Source: Polaribacter dokdonensis (GTDB lineage: Bacteria > Bacteroidota > Bacteroidia > Flavobacteriales > Flavobacteriaceae). From it: a stretch of DNA of 64,000 nt. The stretch spans positions 3,023,454 through 3,087,453 of the forward strand of contig NZ_CP101505.1 of assembly GCF_024362345.1 (NCBI RefSeq). Reading direction: 5' to 3'. Positions 9,299 through 17,800 of the stretch are shown here, piece after piece. Under the pieces are notes generated by a model. It was not told the DNA's origin. It saw only the letters and a list, made by a program, of their open reading frames with translations, and did no database searches. The position numbers and the translations under genes were made by a program. Position 1 is the stretch's first letter. Each line of letters starts with the position of its first letter.

Positions 9299-9656
9299 AG
9301 AAAGACCAGAATTACCTGGATTATTAAAACCTAATATTACACCAATAGAAGAATTTCAAAATTCAGTAATTAGGCCTATTATAAAAATGCAACACAATTT
9401 AATAGTTGCATTCTACAAACAAAACTTATTAAAAAGAAAGATAGATTTTAGTGCAATTAAAATTGAAAAAAAGAAAAGCACAATTAAAAATAATCTGCAG
9501 AAAGATATTGGTTTTAAGAAACTATTGCTAGGTAGTATTTTAGGACACTTCACAAAAGAGGAGTATCATACTTATCTTATTAATGCTTCTGAATACAATA
9601 GAAGAATAATCAATATTATTACAAAGCGACTCCAAGATAGCACCTCTGAGCTATAA
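9291..9656 (+). CDS. Conserved hypothetical protein (family often auto-labelled 'glyoxalase')
   Basis: The 121-residue soluble protein has the pattern EEFQNSVIRPIIKMQHNLIV in the first half and GSILGHFTKEEYHTYLINAS in the second. I recall this family from many flavobacteria, where database names sometimes say glyoxalase. I see no metal-binding vicinal-oxygen-chelate motifs, so I do not use that name. It is probably helical. It is the last gene of the purC transcript, overlapping the preceding gene by 8 bases and followed directly by an intrinsic terminator. Function is unknown. Confidence 0.72.
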   Translation: MAKERPELPGLLKPNITPIEEFQNSVIRPIIKMQHNLIVAFYKQNLLKRKIDFSAIKIEKKKSTIKNNLQKDIGFKKLLLGSILGHFTKEEYHTYLINASEYNRRIINIITKRLQDSTSEL

Positions 9657-9663
9657 CAAATAA

Positions 9664-9688
9664 AAACCGCTACTAAAAGTAGCGGTTT
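9664..9688 (+). terminator. Intrinsic terminator after the purC operon
   Basis: A perfect 11-bp stem (AAACCGCTACT / AGTAGCGGTTT) with a three-base AAA loop starts 7 bases after the stop codon at 9656. The trailing T-run is short, and the hairpin is unusually GC-rich for this DNA. Confidence 0.8.
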
Positions 9689-9871
9689 CAATCAATCAAC
9701 CAAAAAACTTCCTTTATCAATATTTCGTATGAGATACGAATTAATACGAGAAGTATTTTATATATGTTTTACCAAAACAATACTTAACAAAGATAATCAT
9801 ATTTTGTCTAATGAAATGTTAAAATACATAAACAATATATTAAAATTTGTAATGATTGTTATAAGTTAAAC

Positions 9872-10450
9872 TTATTTAGGCATTACTACTGAGTCAATTG
9901 CATGAATAACTCCATTAGATGCATCAACATCAGTCATAACTACTGTAGAAGTACCTCCTTTTTCATCAGTTAAAATTACTTTTCCATCATTTAAAGATGC
10001 AGTAATCATTCCACCTTGAACTGTTTTAATCATAAATTTACCATCATTATCATTAATTGCTTTAATAACATCAGCTGCCATAAATTTACCTGCAATTACA
10101 TGGTAAGTTAAAATTGAAGTTAACATGTCTTTGTTTTCTGGCTTCAATAAAGTAGCTACAGTTCCTTCTGGTAATTTATCAAATGCTCCATTTACAGGTG
10201 CAAAAACTGTAAAAGGTCCATCACTATTTAAAGTGGCAACTAAATCAGCAGCTTTTACAGCAGCTACTAAAGTTGTAAAGTTATCATTAGACGCAGCAAT
10301 TGTTACAATTGTTTCTTTCTGTTCTACAACTTCTTTTTTAGTTTCAACCTCTACTTCAGCTACTTTTGTTTCTTCCTTTTTTGATGATATACAAGAGAAA
10401 GATAAAAATGTTACTAATACAAGAGATGTAAGTTTAAACGCTAGTTTCAT
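9872..10450 (-). CDS. Fasciclin (FAS1) domain lipoprotein
   Basis: The 192-residue product starts at the ATG at 10450. It has a lipoprotein signal peptide (MKLAFKLTSLVLVTFLSFSC, lipobox Cys at residue 20), a charged linker of Glu/Lys/Val, then one FAS1 domain. That domain shows the typical H1 and H2 blocks DGPFTVFAPVNGAFDKLP and GVIHAIDSVVMP. FAS1 domains mediate adhesion or matrix binding. A longer frame reaches 10546, but its extra 32 residues would hide the lipoprotein signal, and a -7 box (CAAAGGTA on plus, 10473-10480) lies inside that extension, so 10450 is preferred. Confidence 0.9.
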   Translation of the reverse strand: MKLAFKLTSLVLVTFLSFSCISSKKEETKVAEVEVETKKEVVEQKETIVTIAASNDNFTTLVAAVKAADLVATLNSDGPFTVFAPVNGAFDKLPEGTVATLLKPENKDMLTSILTYHVIAGKFMAADVIKAINDNDGKFMIKTVQGGMITASLNDGKVILTDEKGGTSTVVMTDVDASNGVIHAIDSVVMPK

Positions 10451-10472
10451 AATATGTTTTTTAGATTTATTA

Positions 10473-10480
10473 CAAAGGTA
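10473..10480 (-). promoter_or_regulatory. Candidate -7 promoter box for the fasciclin gene
   Basis: Reads TACCTTTG on the minus strand, matching the Bacteroidetes -7 consensus TAnnTTTG, 22 bases before the ATG at 10450. No exact TTG is present 19 bases upstream, so only half of the promoter is convincing. Confidence 0.5.
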
Positions 10481-10549
10481 TAGCATTGATTGACTAAAAA
10501 TGTTTAATAAAATGTTAAATAAATTAAACAAAATATTATCACTCATAAA

Positions 10550-10575
10550 AAAAGCATTTCAGAAGAAATGCTTTT
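10550..10575 (-). terminator. Intrinsic terminator after terC
   Basis: A perfect 11-bp stem (AAAAGCATTTC / GAAATGCTTTT) with a four-base loop lies just past the terC stop at 10583 and is followed on the minus strand by a run of T. It separates terC from the fasciclin gene. Confidence 0.8.
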
Positions 10576-10582
10576 ACGATTT

Positions 10583-11380
10583 TTATTTTTTGGATTCTAG
10601 CAGCAGTTTCTTTTGATATCTTCCTTGCACAATATCTACAATAACTAAAATTGCAATAACAAAGTAGAAGGTAGTTTTACTCATTGGCACAATTTCATTA
10701 CCAAATAATTTTATATGAGCTAAATGTCCACCTTCAGTAACTAGCATTATACCTACAATAAAAAGAATAAATAAACCTAATACTTCATACATCCTGTTTT
10801 TAGCTAAGAATGTAGATACTCTATCTGCAAGAAATAACATTAACAAACCACTTGCAACAATAGCTATTGCCATAATTATAAAGGCAGTTGTAGGGTTTTC
10901 AATTTCACTTGTTAGGCCAATTGCAGCTAAAATTGAATCGAAAGAGAAAACTAAATTCATAATAACAATACTAACAATTGCTGCATTTGCTGTCTTCTTA
11001 GATTTACTGTTTACCATTTCTGAATTTTCTAAATCAGGTGTTCCAATCATATGCCATATTTCTTTAATGGCTGTATAAATAATAAATCCACCTCCAATTA
11101 AAACAATAATACTATGCCCATTAAAAGCAAATTCGGCTACATCTTTTATACCTCCAGATAAAAAGGCAAATGGTTCTTGAAAGTAATCAATAATAGATAC
11201 TAGTAGAAAAAGCAATCCTATTCTTAGAGCAATAGCAACAAGAATACCAACTTTACGTACTCGTTTTTGTTCTTCTAAAGGTGCTTTTTTAGATTCCAAA
11301 GAAATGTAAAGTAAATTGTCAAAGCCAAGTACAGCTTGCAACATTACTAGCATTAATAGTGTAAAAATATTTTCTAACAT
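10583..11380 (-). CDS. TerC-family integral membrane protein
   Basis: The 265-residue polytopic protein has about seven to eight membrane segments. It begins with a TerC-like acidic motif in a helix (AVLGFDNLLYISLESKK). A second acidic membrane motif, NLVFSFDSILAAIGLT at about 142-157, is the hallmark of TerC/Alx proteins. The family is linked to metal export (manganese for Alx/MntP-like members) and to loading metals onto exported proteins; tellurite resistance is only the historical name. It is a single gene with its own terminator. Confidence 0.88.
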   Translation of the reverse strand: MLENIFTLLMLVMLQAVLGFDNLLYISLESKKAPLEEQKRVRKVGILVAIALRIGLLFLLVSIIDYFQEPFAFLSGGIKDVAEFAFNGHSIIVLIGGGFIIYTAIKEIWHMIGTPDLENSEMVNSKSKKTANAAIVSIVIMNLVFSFDSILAAIGLTSEIENPTTAFIIMAIAIVASGLLMLFLADRVSTFLAKNRMYEVLGLFILFIVGIMLVTEGGHLAHIKLFGNEIVPMSKTTFYFVIAILVIVDIVQGRYQKKLLLESKK

Positions 11381-11468
11381 TGTTCATGTTTTAGTTGATT
11401 CGCCAAATATATTTCTTCAGTAGGTATAAAACAATCGTTATCCAAAATAATTTGAACTCAAACTAAAA

Positions 11469-12242
11469 TTAGAAAATAAAATCATACAAAATTTTAAGCC
11501 CTACAAATGCTATGAGAACAGCAGTTGCTTTTTTTAATTGAATTGGTGTAAAAAAGTTATTGCTAATTCTACTTCCAATTTGGCCACCTATAAATACAAT
11601 AATTAAAAGAATAGAAGTTAAATTCCAATCAATTTGGAAATCAGGATTTGATGTTTGCCCAATAAAACCAGCAATAGAATTTGCAAAGATAAATACACTT
11701 GCTGTGGCTGCAATTTTTTTAGGAGAATCCCAATTGATAAAGTGCAATATAGGTGCTAAGAATATGCCTCCTCCAATACCAACCATTCCAGAAATAAAGC
11801 CAATTAAACCACCAATTGCACCATTTTTTGCGCTGTTGTTTTGTTTTACAGATTTGGTTGATGTTATTATTTTTTTAGAGATATACATGGTTATAGAAGC
11901 AAATATCAAAGTTAATCCAAGTAGAATAAAAAAGAAATTCTCACTAATTTTTAAGTAGCCTCCTAAATAAGCAAAAGGAATACTTAATAAAACAAGAGGT
12001 AGTATTTTAGGAATGTTTAATTCCTCTTTTTGATAGTAAATAAAGACATTTCCAGATACTACCACAATATTACAAAGCAAGGCAGTTGCTCTAATTTGAG
12101 TAAAAGCGAGACTGGTTAAAGCCAAAATTGCTAAGTAACTAGAACCACCTCCAAAACCTACTGATGAGTATAAAATGGCCACAATAAAAAAGAGCAAAAT
12201 AATATGCCAATTATTTATAATTAAGGTAATAATTAAATCCAT
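11469..12242 (-). CDS. TauE/SafE-family anion exporter
   Basis: The product has about 257 residues and eight predicted membrane helices. Two internal repeat motifs are typical of the family: SSVGFGGGSSYLAILAL near residue 27 and GMVGIGGGIFLAPIL near 155. Members export sulfite or sulfonate-derived anions, and the substrate cannot be deduced here. The frame is open to 12257, so starts at 12248 or 12257 are also possible; I favour the ATG at 12242 (MDLIITLI) by family resemblance. It is divergent from acs. Confidence 0.85.
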   Translation of the reverse strand: MDLIITLIINNWHIILLFFIVAILYSSVGFGGGSSYLAILALTSLAFTQIRATALLCNIVVVSGNVFIYYQKEELNIPKILPLVLLSIPFAYLGGYLKISENFFFILLGLTLIFASITMYISKKIITSTKSVKQNNSAKNGAIGGLIGFISGMVGIGGGIFLAPILHFINWDSPKKIAATASVFIFANSIAGFIGQTSNPDFQIDWNLTSILLIIVFIGGQIGSRISNNFFTPIQLKKATAVLIAFVGLKILYDFIF

Positions 12243-12269
12243 ACTCATAGGTAACAAATATATTATTCT

Positions 12270-12312
12270 CTGTAAAATAAGCTTTTCTATTCCTGTAAAA
12301 TTTGCTTTTTAG
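12270..12312. repeat. 23-bp-period imperfect direct repeat between tauE and acs
   Basis: Two 20-base units (12270-12289 and 12293-12312) share CTGTAAAAT and GCTTTT, 15 of 20 positions identical, spaced 23 bases start to start. They lie just upstream of the tauE start and could be a regulator site for tauE, though AT-richness makes chance similarity possible. Confidence 0.35.
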
Positions 12313-12467
12313 CGATAATATACTGTTGTAAGTAGAAAAAATTAAATCAAAAAGAATTGGTTTGCTATTTTAGAGATTCATATTATCTATTAAAATAAAG
12401 CAGCTAGAACTCTAAAAGAAAAAATTAATTTCTATTTTTAGAAAGTTTTAAAACCTTCAAAAGCATT

Positions 12468-14375
12468 ATGAGTAACTACCATATTAAACATTTAGAAGAA
12501 TATTTTCAAGTATATCGAAAATCTGTGAGAGAGCCAGAAAATTTTTGGGAAGAAATTGCAGAAGAACACTTTGTTTGGCGAAAAAAATGGGATAAAGTTC
12601 TTGAATGGGATTTTACAAAACCAGAAGTAAAATGGTTTCAAGGAGCGCAATTAAATATTACAGAAAATTGTATTGATAGACATTTAGCTACAAGAGCAGA
12701 TAAAACAGCAATTTTATTCGAGCCTAATAATCCTGATGAAAAAGCAGAACAAATTACTTACAGGCAATTGCATCAAAGAGTAAATCAATTTGCAAATGTT
12801 TTAAAAGAAAATAGAATTCAGAAAGGAGATCGTGTTTGTATTTATGTGCCTATGATTCCTGAATTGGCAGTAGCAACTTTAGCTTGTGCAAGAATAGGAG
12901 CCATACATTCTGTAGTTTTTGCAGGTTTTTCAGCATCAGCTTTAGCTACAAGAATTAATGATGCAGATTGTAAAATGGTTATTACTGCAGATGGTTCTTT
13001 CAGAGGATCAAAAACAATAGATTTAAAAGGAATTGTAGATGAAGCTCTAGAAAATTGTACTTGTGTAGAAACTGTTTTGGTGGCAAAAAGAATCAATTCA
13101 GAAATTAATATGAAAGAAGGTAGAGACCAATGGCTGCAACCTCTATTAGATAATGCTTCTACAGAATGTGAAGCAGAAACTATGAATGCAGAAGATCCTC
13201 TATTTATTTTATATACTTCTGGCTCTACAGGAATGCCAAAAGGCATGGTTCATACAACTGCTGGTTATATGGTTTATTCAGCCTATACTTTTAAAAATGC
13301 ATTTCAATATAAAGAAAATGACGTGTATTGGTGTACAGCAGATATTGGTTGGATTACTGGCCATTCTTACATTGTGTATGGTCCTTTAGCAAATGGTGCA
13401 ACAACTGTAATGTTTGAAGGTGTACCAAGTTATCCAGATTTTGGTCGTTTTTGGCAAATTGTAGAAAAACATAAAATCAATCAGTTTTATACAGCACCAA
13501 CAGCTATTAGAGCTTTAGCAAAACATGGAACAGGATTGGTAGATAAATACGATTTAACATCATTAAAAGTTTTAGGTTCTGTAGGAGAACCTATAAATGA
13601 AGAAGCTTGGCATTGGTATAATGATAATGTAGGTAAAAAGAAAAGCCCAATTATAGATACTTGGTGGCAAACAGAAACTGGTGGAATGATGATAACTCCA
13701 ATTCCATATGTAACTCCAACAAAACCAACCTATGCAACTTTACCATTTATAGGTATTCAACCTTGTTTGATGGATGAAAATGGAAAAGAATTAGAAGGCA
13801 ATCAAGTAGAAGGTAGGTTGTGTATAAAACATCCTTGGCCAAGTATTGCAAGAACAATTTGGGGCAATCATCAACGATATAAAGAGACGTATTTTTCAGC
13901 ATTTGAAAACAAATATTTTACTGGAGATGGAGCTTTAAGAGACGAAGTTGGTTATTACAGAATTACTGGTAGAGTAGATGATGTAATTATTGTTTCTGGT
14001 CATAATTTAGGAACTGCACCAATAGAAGATGCTATAAATGAACATCCTGCAGTTGCAGAATCTGCTATTGTTGGTTTTCCACATGATATTAAAGGAAGTG
14101 CTTTGTATGGTTATGTAATTTTAAAAGATACAGGAGAAAGCAGAAATCACGATAATTTACGTAAAGAAATCAATCAAGCCATTTCAGAGAAAATAGGGCC
14201 AATTGCCAAATTAGATAAAATTCAATTCTCAGAAGGTTTACCAAAAACACGTTCAGGAAAAATAATGAGACGTATTTTACGTAAAATCGCATCAAATGAA
14301 ATGGATAATTTAGGAGATACAAGTACACTTTTAAATCCGGAAGTTGTGCAAAATATCATAGACAATAGATTGTAA
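12468..14375 (+). CDS. acs: Acetyl-CoA synthetase (acetate--CoA ligase)
   Basis: The 635-residue adenylate-forming enzyme makes acetyl-CoA from acetate, ATP and CoA through acetyl-AMP. Visible motifs are the phosphate loop YTSGSTGMPKGMVHTT at about 249-264, WWQTETGG at about 400, the hinge GRVDDVIIVSGHNLGT at about 502-517 and the C-terminal PKTRSGKIMRR. The lysine in that last motif is the catalytic residue, commonly controlled by acetylation. Length and architecture match AcsA. It appears monocistronic, with a 238-base spacer downstream that holds a structured repeat and a hairpin. Confidence 0.95.
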   Translation: MSNYHIKHLEEYFQVYRKSVREPENFWEEIAEEHFVWRKKWDKVLEWDFTKPEVKWFQGAQLNITENCIDRHLATRADKTAILFEPNNPDEKAEQITYRQLHQRVNQFANVLKENRIQKGDRVCIYVPMIPELAVATLACARIGAIHSVVFAGFSASALATRINDADCKMVITADGSFRGSKTIDLKGIVDEALENCTCVETVLVAKRINSEINMKEGRDQWLQPLLDNASTECEAETMNAEDPLFILYTSGSTGMPKGMVHTTAGYMVYSAYTFKNAFQYKENDVYWCTADIGWITGHSYIVYGPLANGATTVMFEGVPSYPDFGRFWQIVEKHKINQFYTAPTAIRALAKHGTGLVDKYDLTSLKVLGSVGEPINEEAWHWYNDNVGKKKSPIIDTWWQTETGGMMITPIPYVTPTKPTYATLPFIGIQPCLMDENGKELEGNQVEGRLCIKHPWPSIARTIWGNHQRYKETYFSAFENKYFTGDGALRDEVGYYRITGRVDDVIIVSGHNLGTAPIEDAINEHPAVAESAIVGFPHDIKGSALYGYVILKDTGESRNHDNLRKEINQAISEKIGPIAKLDKIQFSEGLPKTRSGKIMRRILRKIASNEMDNLGDTSTLLNPEVVQNIIDNRL

Positions 14376-14387
14376 GTAAATTAATTT

Positions 14388-14477
14388 GGGCGTGTTTTTG
14401 TGAAAAACAAAAACTGCGCTATTCACTTTATCTTTTTGCAGAAAAAGCAAAAAGGATATCGTTTCTATCGCTCACGC
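14388..14477. repeat. Structured interspersed (REP-like) intergenic element, type 1
   Basis: Begins GGGCGTG and ends CTCACGC, with GCGTG / CACGC as terminal inverted arms. Inside are two hairpins: TTTTTGT / ACAAAAA (14395-14413) and CTTTTTGC / GCAAAAAG (14432-14454). Between them is TGCGCTATTCACTTT. I recall this layout from intergenic repeats scattered through many flavobacterial genomes. Membership of a multicopy family is inference and cannot be proved from one window. Confidence 0.55.
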
Positions 14478-14514
14478 AAGCCTATTTGCCAACAATTAGA
14501 AATATTAAAAAAAT

Positions 14515-14549
14515 AAGACCTGTCAGCTTTCTAAAACCTGACAGGTCTT
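14515..14549. terminator. Strong hairpin between acs and the ABC exporter gene
   Basis: A perfect 12-bp stem AAGACCTGTCAG / CTGACAGGTCTT has an 11-base loop followed by TTTTTG, so it can act as a rho-independent terminator on the plus strand. Hairpins of the ACCTGTCAGG type recur in flavobacterial spacers, so it may be part of a repeat. Confidence 0.65.
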
Positions 14550-14613
14550 TTTGTTAACTTTGCATATCTGTCATAATAATTTCTAATGGCATATAAATTG
14601 ACCTTTATAAATT

Positions 14614-16380
14614 ATGCAGCATTTCAAAGAATCATCAAAAGATAAAAAGAAGCCAAAAGTAACCTTAAAACAAGCTTTTAAAACCATTATTTGGCCAAGA
14701 AGAAACCTAGTTTTTGTGGGTCTCATTTTAATAATTATTAGAAGTTTATCTGGTTTTGTTTTACCCTTACAAAGTAAAGTGTTGTTAGATGAGGTAGTAC
14801 CTAATAAAGATTACACTCAATTATACACGCTAATAGCTGTTGTTATTGGTGCAATTTCTGTACAAGCAATTACTTCTTTTTTACTAACCAAAGTACTAAG
14901 TATACAAGCACAATATTTAATTTCAGAATTAAGAGCAGAAGTGCAAAGAAAGGTATTAACCCTACCAATTAGTTTTTTTGATAATACAAAATCTGGGGCT
15001 TTAGTTTCTAGAATTATGAGTGATGTAGAAGGAGTTCGAAACTTAATTGGCACAGGTTTAGTGCAGTTAATTGGTGGTTCTTTTACAGCAATTGTAACGT
15101 TAGTTATTTTGATTAAAATGAATGTTTGGATGACGCTTTTTACCTTTGTTCCATTATCTATATTTGGATTAATTGCCTTAAAATCATTCAAATACATTCG
15201 ACCTATTTTTAGGGCAAGAGGTAAAATAAATGCAGAAGTTAAAGGACGTTTAACAGAAACTTTAGGTGGTATTCGAGTAATAAAAGCCTTTAATGCAGAA
15301 GAACAAGAAAGTAAAATTTTCGAAAAAGGTGTTGCAGATATTTTTATCAATGTTAAAAAAAGTATGACAGCAACTGCAATAATGACAAGTTCTTCTACTT
15401 TTTTAATTGGTTTAGCAACAACTGGAGTTATGGGAATTGGTGGTTATTATATGATACAAGGAACCTTAACCTTTGGAGATTTCATTCAGTTTACATTTCT
15501 GTTAGCCTTTATGGTTGCTCCAATAGTACAAATGAGTAATATTGGTAGTCAGCTTACAGAAGCATTGGCTGGTTTAGACAGAACAGAAGAATTAATGAAT
15601 ATGTCTGCAGAAGAAGATGATGTAAGTAGAACTATAGAATTAGATAAAGTTGATGGCGAAATTAAGTTTGATGATGTTTCTTTTTCATATGAAGCTGGTA
15701 AAGAAGTTCTACATAATATCAATTTTCAAGTTCCTGCAGGTTCTGTAACAGCTTTAGTGGGTAGTTCTGGTTCTGGTAAATCTACGATAGCAGGTTTATC
15801 AGCAACATTTTTAAATCCCAAATCAGGTACAATTACTATAGATAATCAAGATATGTCTAAAGTAAAATTGTCTAGTTATCGTAAAAACTTAGGAGTTGTT
15901 TTGCAAGATGAATTTTTATTTGAGGGTACAATTAGAGAAAACATACTTTTTCCAAGACCAAATGCAACTGATGAAGAGTTGCAAAATGCTGTAAATGCAG
16001 CTTATGTAAACGAATTTACAGATAGGTTTGATGATGGTTTAGATACCTTAATTGGAGAAAGAGGTGTAAAATTATCTGGAGGACAAAGACAGCGTTTGGC
16101 AATTGCAAGAGCCATTTTAGCAGATCCTAGAATTTTAATTTTAGATGAAGCAACATCAAGTTTAGATACAGAAAGTGAAGCATTGATTCAGAAAAGTCTA
16201 TCAGAATTAATAAAAAACAGAACAACAATAGTTATTGCTCATAGGTTGAGTACAATTAAAAAAGCAAATCAAATTTTAGTAATAGAATCTGGTAAAATTG
16301 CAGAAAGAGGTACACATGATGAGTTGATTGATGCAAAAGGTAGATATTTTGATTTGTATACTTACCAATCAAAAATTTAA
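14614..16380 (+). CDS. ABC exporter, fused permease and ATPase (type IV, MsbA-like)
   Basis: The 588-residue half-transporter, expected to dimerise, has six membrane helices at about 30-310 and an ATPase domain at about 345-588. The ATPase shows Walker A GSSGSGKST, signature LSGGQRQR, Walker B ILILDEATSSLD and the switch histidine in IVIAHRLS. The family exports lipids, peptides or drugs, and no substrate clue is present in the neighbours. It is followed 62 bases later by a lipoprotein gene in the same direction, which may be cotranscribed. Confidence 0.9.
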   Translation: MQHFKESSKDKKKPKVTLKQAFKTIIWPRRNLVFVGLILIIIRSLSGFVLPLQSKVLLDEVVPNKDYTQLYTLIAVVIGAISVQAITSFLLTKVLSIQAQYLISELRAEVQRKVLTLPISFFDNTKSGALVSRIMSDVEGVRNLIGTGLVQLIGGSFTAIVTLVILIKMNVWMTLFTFVPLSIFGLIALKSFKYIRPIFRARGKINAEVKGRLTETLGGIRVIKAFNAEEQESKIFEKGVADIFINVKKSMTATAIMTSSSTFLIGLATTGVMGIGGYYMIQGTLTFGDFIQFTFLLAFMVAPIVQMSNIGSQLTEALAGLDRTEELMNMSAEEDDVSRTIELDKVDGEIKFDDVSFSYEAGKEVLHNINFQVPAGSVTALVGSSGSGKSTIAGLSATFLNPKSGTITIDNQDMSKVKLSSYRKNLGVVLQDEFLFEGTIRENILFPRPNATDEELQNAVNAAYVNEFTDRFDDGLDTLIGERGVKLSGGQRQRLAIARAILADPRILILDEATSSLDTESEALIQKSLSELIKNRTTIVIAHRLSTIKKANQILVIESGKIAERGTHDELIDAKGRYFDLYTYQSKI

Positions 16381-16442
16381 AATAAAACTGTAAACTAGCT
16401 GTAAATTTTCGACAGATAATCTAAATATTCAAAAACCAAATA

Positions 16443-17219
16443 ATGAAAAAAATAGCATTTGTATTTATTTTAGCAATTACTATAGTCTCTTGTAAGAAAC
16501 AAGTTAAAAAAGAAACTGAGGATAAAAATAAAACAGAGATTAAATCTGAAGTAAACAAAAAGATTCCAGAAGAACTAGCTAAAGTTTTTAAAACGCATGG
16601 AGGTTTAGCAACTTGGAATAGTATGCAGGTTTTATCTTTTAATAAAGGAGAAGAAGCACATACAGCAGATTTGAAATCGAGAAAAACAGTTATAAATTCT
16701 CCTAAATATTCTTTAGGTTTTAATGGTAAAGAAGTTTGGTTAGATGAAGAGAATAAAGGCGATTACAAAGGAAATCCTGAGTTTTACTATAACTTATACT
16801 TTTACTTTTATGCAATGCCATTTGTGTTAGCAGATGATGGTATTATTTATGAAAAAGCAGATGCAATTTCTTTTGAAGGATTAGAATATCCTGGGTTTAA
16901 AATCTCTTATAAAGCAAACATTGGTACTTCTCCAGATGACAATTACATTGTGTATTACAACCCAAAAAACTTTCAAATGGAATGGTTAGCATACACAGTT
17001 ACGTTTAACTCTAAAGAACCAAGTAATAGATATAATTTAATTAAATACAATAAGTGGGAAAATGTGAATGGCTTAATTTTACCAAAAGAAATTACTTGGT
17101 ATAAGAAAGATGATAAAGGCATGCCAACAGAACCAGCAAGACCTGCAACAGAATTTACATTGCCTTTAGCAAGCAAAGCTAAATTAGTAGATTCATTTTT
17201 TGAGAAGCCTAAAAAGTAA
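16443..17219 (+). CDS. DUF6503-type lipoprotein
   Basis: The 258-residue product has a lipoprotein signal peptide (MKKIAFVFILAITIVSC, Cys at residue 17) and a lysine/glutamate-rich linker to about residue 40. A beta-rich domain follows with the pattern HGGLATWNSMQVLSF near 52 and GLILPKEITWYK near 203. This matches my recollection of DUF6503, a family with a LolA/LolB-like fold in Bacteroidetes. It probably sits on the periplasmic face of a membrane. Function is unknown. Confidence 0.72.
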   Translation: MKKIAFVFILAITIVSCKKQVKKETEDKNKTEIKSEVNKKIPEELAKVFKTHGGLATWNSMQVLSFNKGEEAHTADLKSRKTVINSPKYSLGFNGKEVWLDEENKGDYKGNPEFYYNLYFYFYAMPFVLADDGIIYEKADAISFEGLEYPGFKISYKANIGTSPDDNYIVYYNPKNFQMEWLAYTVTFNSKEPSNRYNLIKYNKWENVNGLILPKEITWYKKDDKGMPTEPARPATEFTLPLASKAKLVDSFFEKPKK

Positions 17220-17242
17220 TTTTACTACTATTGCTTATATTA

Positions 17243-17800
17243 CTAGTAGTTTGTTGTATTTTTAAGATATTCTATAATCTTGTCATAAACAAAAATATAA
17301 TAATCATGAAACCTTGAAAGCAATATGTTTTCGAGGTTTTTTGTTGATTTTAAGACAGATAAATCGAATAATTTAATATCGGCTACTTCTTCCTCTTGAA
17401 TTTTTAATTCGGAAACTGGCGATTTTAATTCAGCTATAAATACATGATGATGTTCATTATCTTGAATGCCATTTGCATGTGAAACTTGATGAATTCTTGT
17501 ACCTATTTTAATCAAGTCAGATTCTTTAATTTCTAAACCAATTTCTTCTAAGATTTCTCTTTTTGCTGATGTTAAAATTGTTTCACCAGCTGCAATATGC
17601 CCTGCAACAGAAATATCCCACAAACCAGGAAATACTTTTTTGGTTAATGACCTTTTTTGAAGTAATATTTTTTTATCCAAGGTATAGAGCCAAATGTGCA
17701 CAGTTGCATGAAACCAACCATGTTTATGGGCTTCAGATTTTAAGGCAGTTCTTCCTGTGGGTTGTCCTTCAGGAGTTAAAATATCAATCAATTCATCCAT
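17243..17800 (-). CDS. NUDIX hydrolase (YfcD-like)
   Basis: The 185-residue protein has a complete Nudix box, GHIAAGETILTSAKREILEE followed by IGLE, at about residues 67-90, with all required Gly, Glu and Arg positions. The N-terminus (MDELIDILTPEGQPTGRTA) and the KRSLTKKVFPGLWDIS loop resemble YfcD and isopentenyl-diphosphate isomerase-like Nudix proteins. It likely hydrolyses a nucleoside diphosphate derivative. The start overlaps the end of the aminotransferase gene by 8 bases, indicating coupling. Confidence 0.88.
   Translation of the reverse strand: MDELIDILTPEGQPTGRTALKSEAHKHGWFHATVHIWLYTLDKKILLQKRSLTKKVFPGLWDISVAGHIAAGETILTSAKREILEEIGLEIKESDLIKIGTRIHQVSHANGIQDNEHHHVFIAELKSPVSELKIQEEEVADIKLFDLSVLKSTKNLENILLSRFHDYYIFVYDKIIEYLKNTTNY

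Noticed and set aside
9291-9656. Naming this gene glyoxalase
   Set aside because: No vicinal-oxygen-chelate motif or metal ligand pattern is visible. The name seems to be a carried-over database label.
10451-10546. Upstream extension of the fasciclin gene to 10546
   Set aside because: It would bury the lipoprotein signal peptide and spans the probable promoter.
17224-17250. Inverted repeat ACTACTA / TAGTAGT as a terminator between convergent genes
   Set aside because: The stem is only 7 bp with a 13-base loop and a weak T-run, so it is not strong enough to call.
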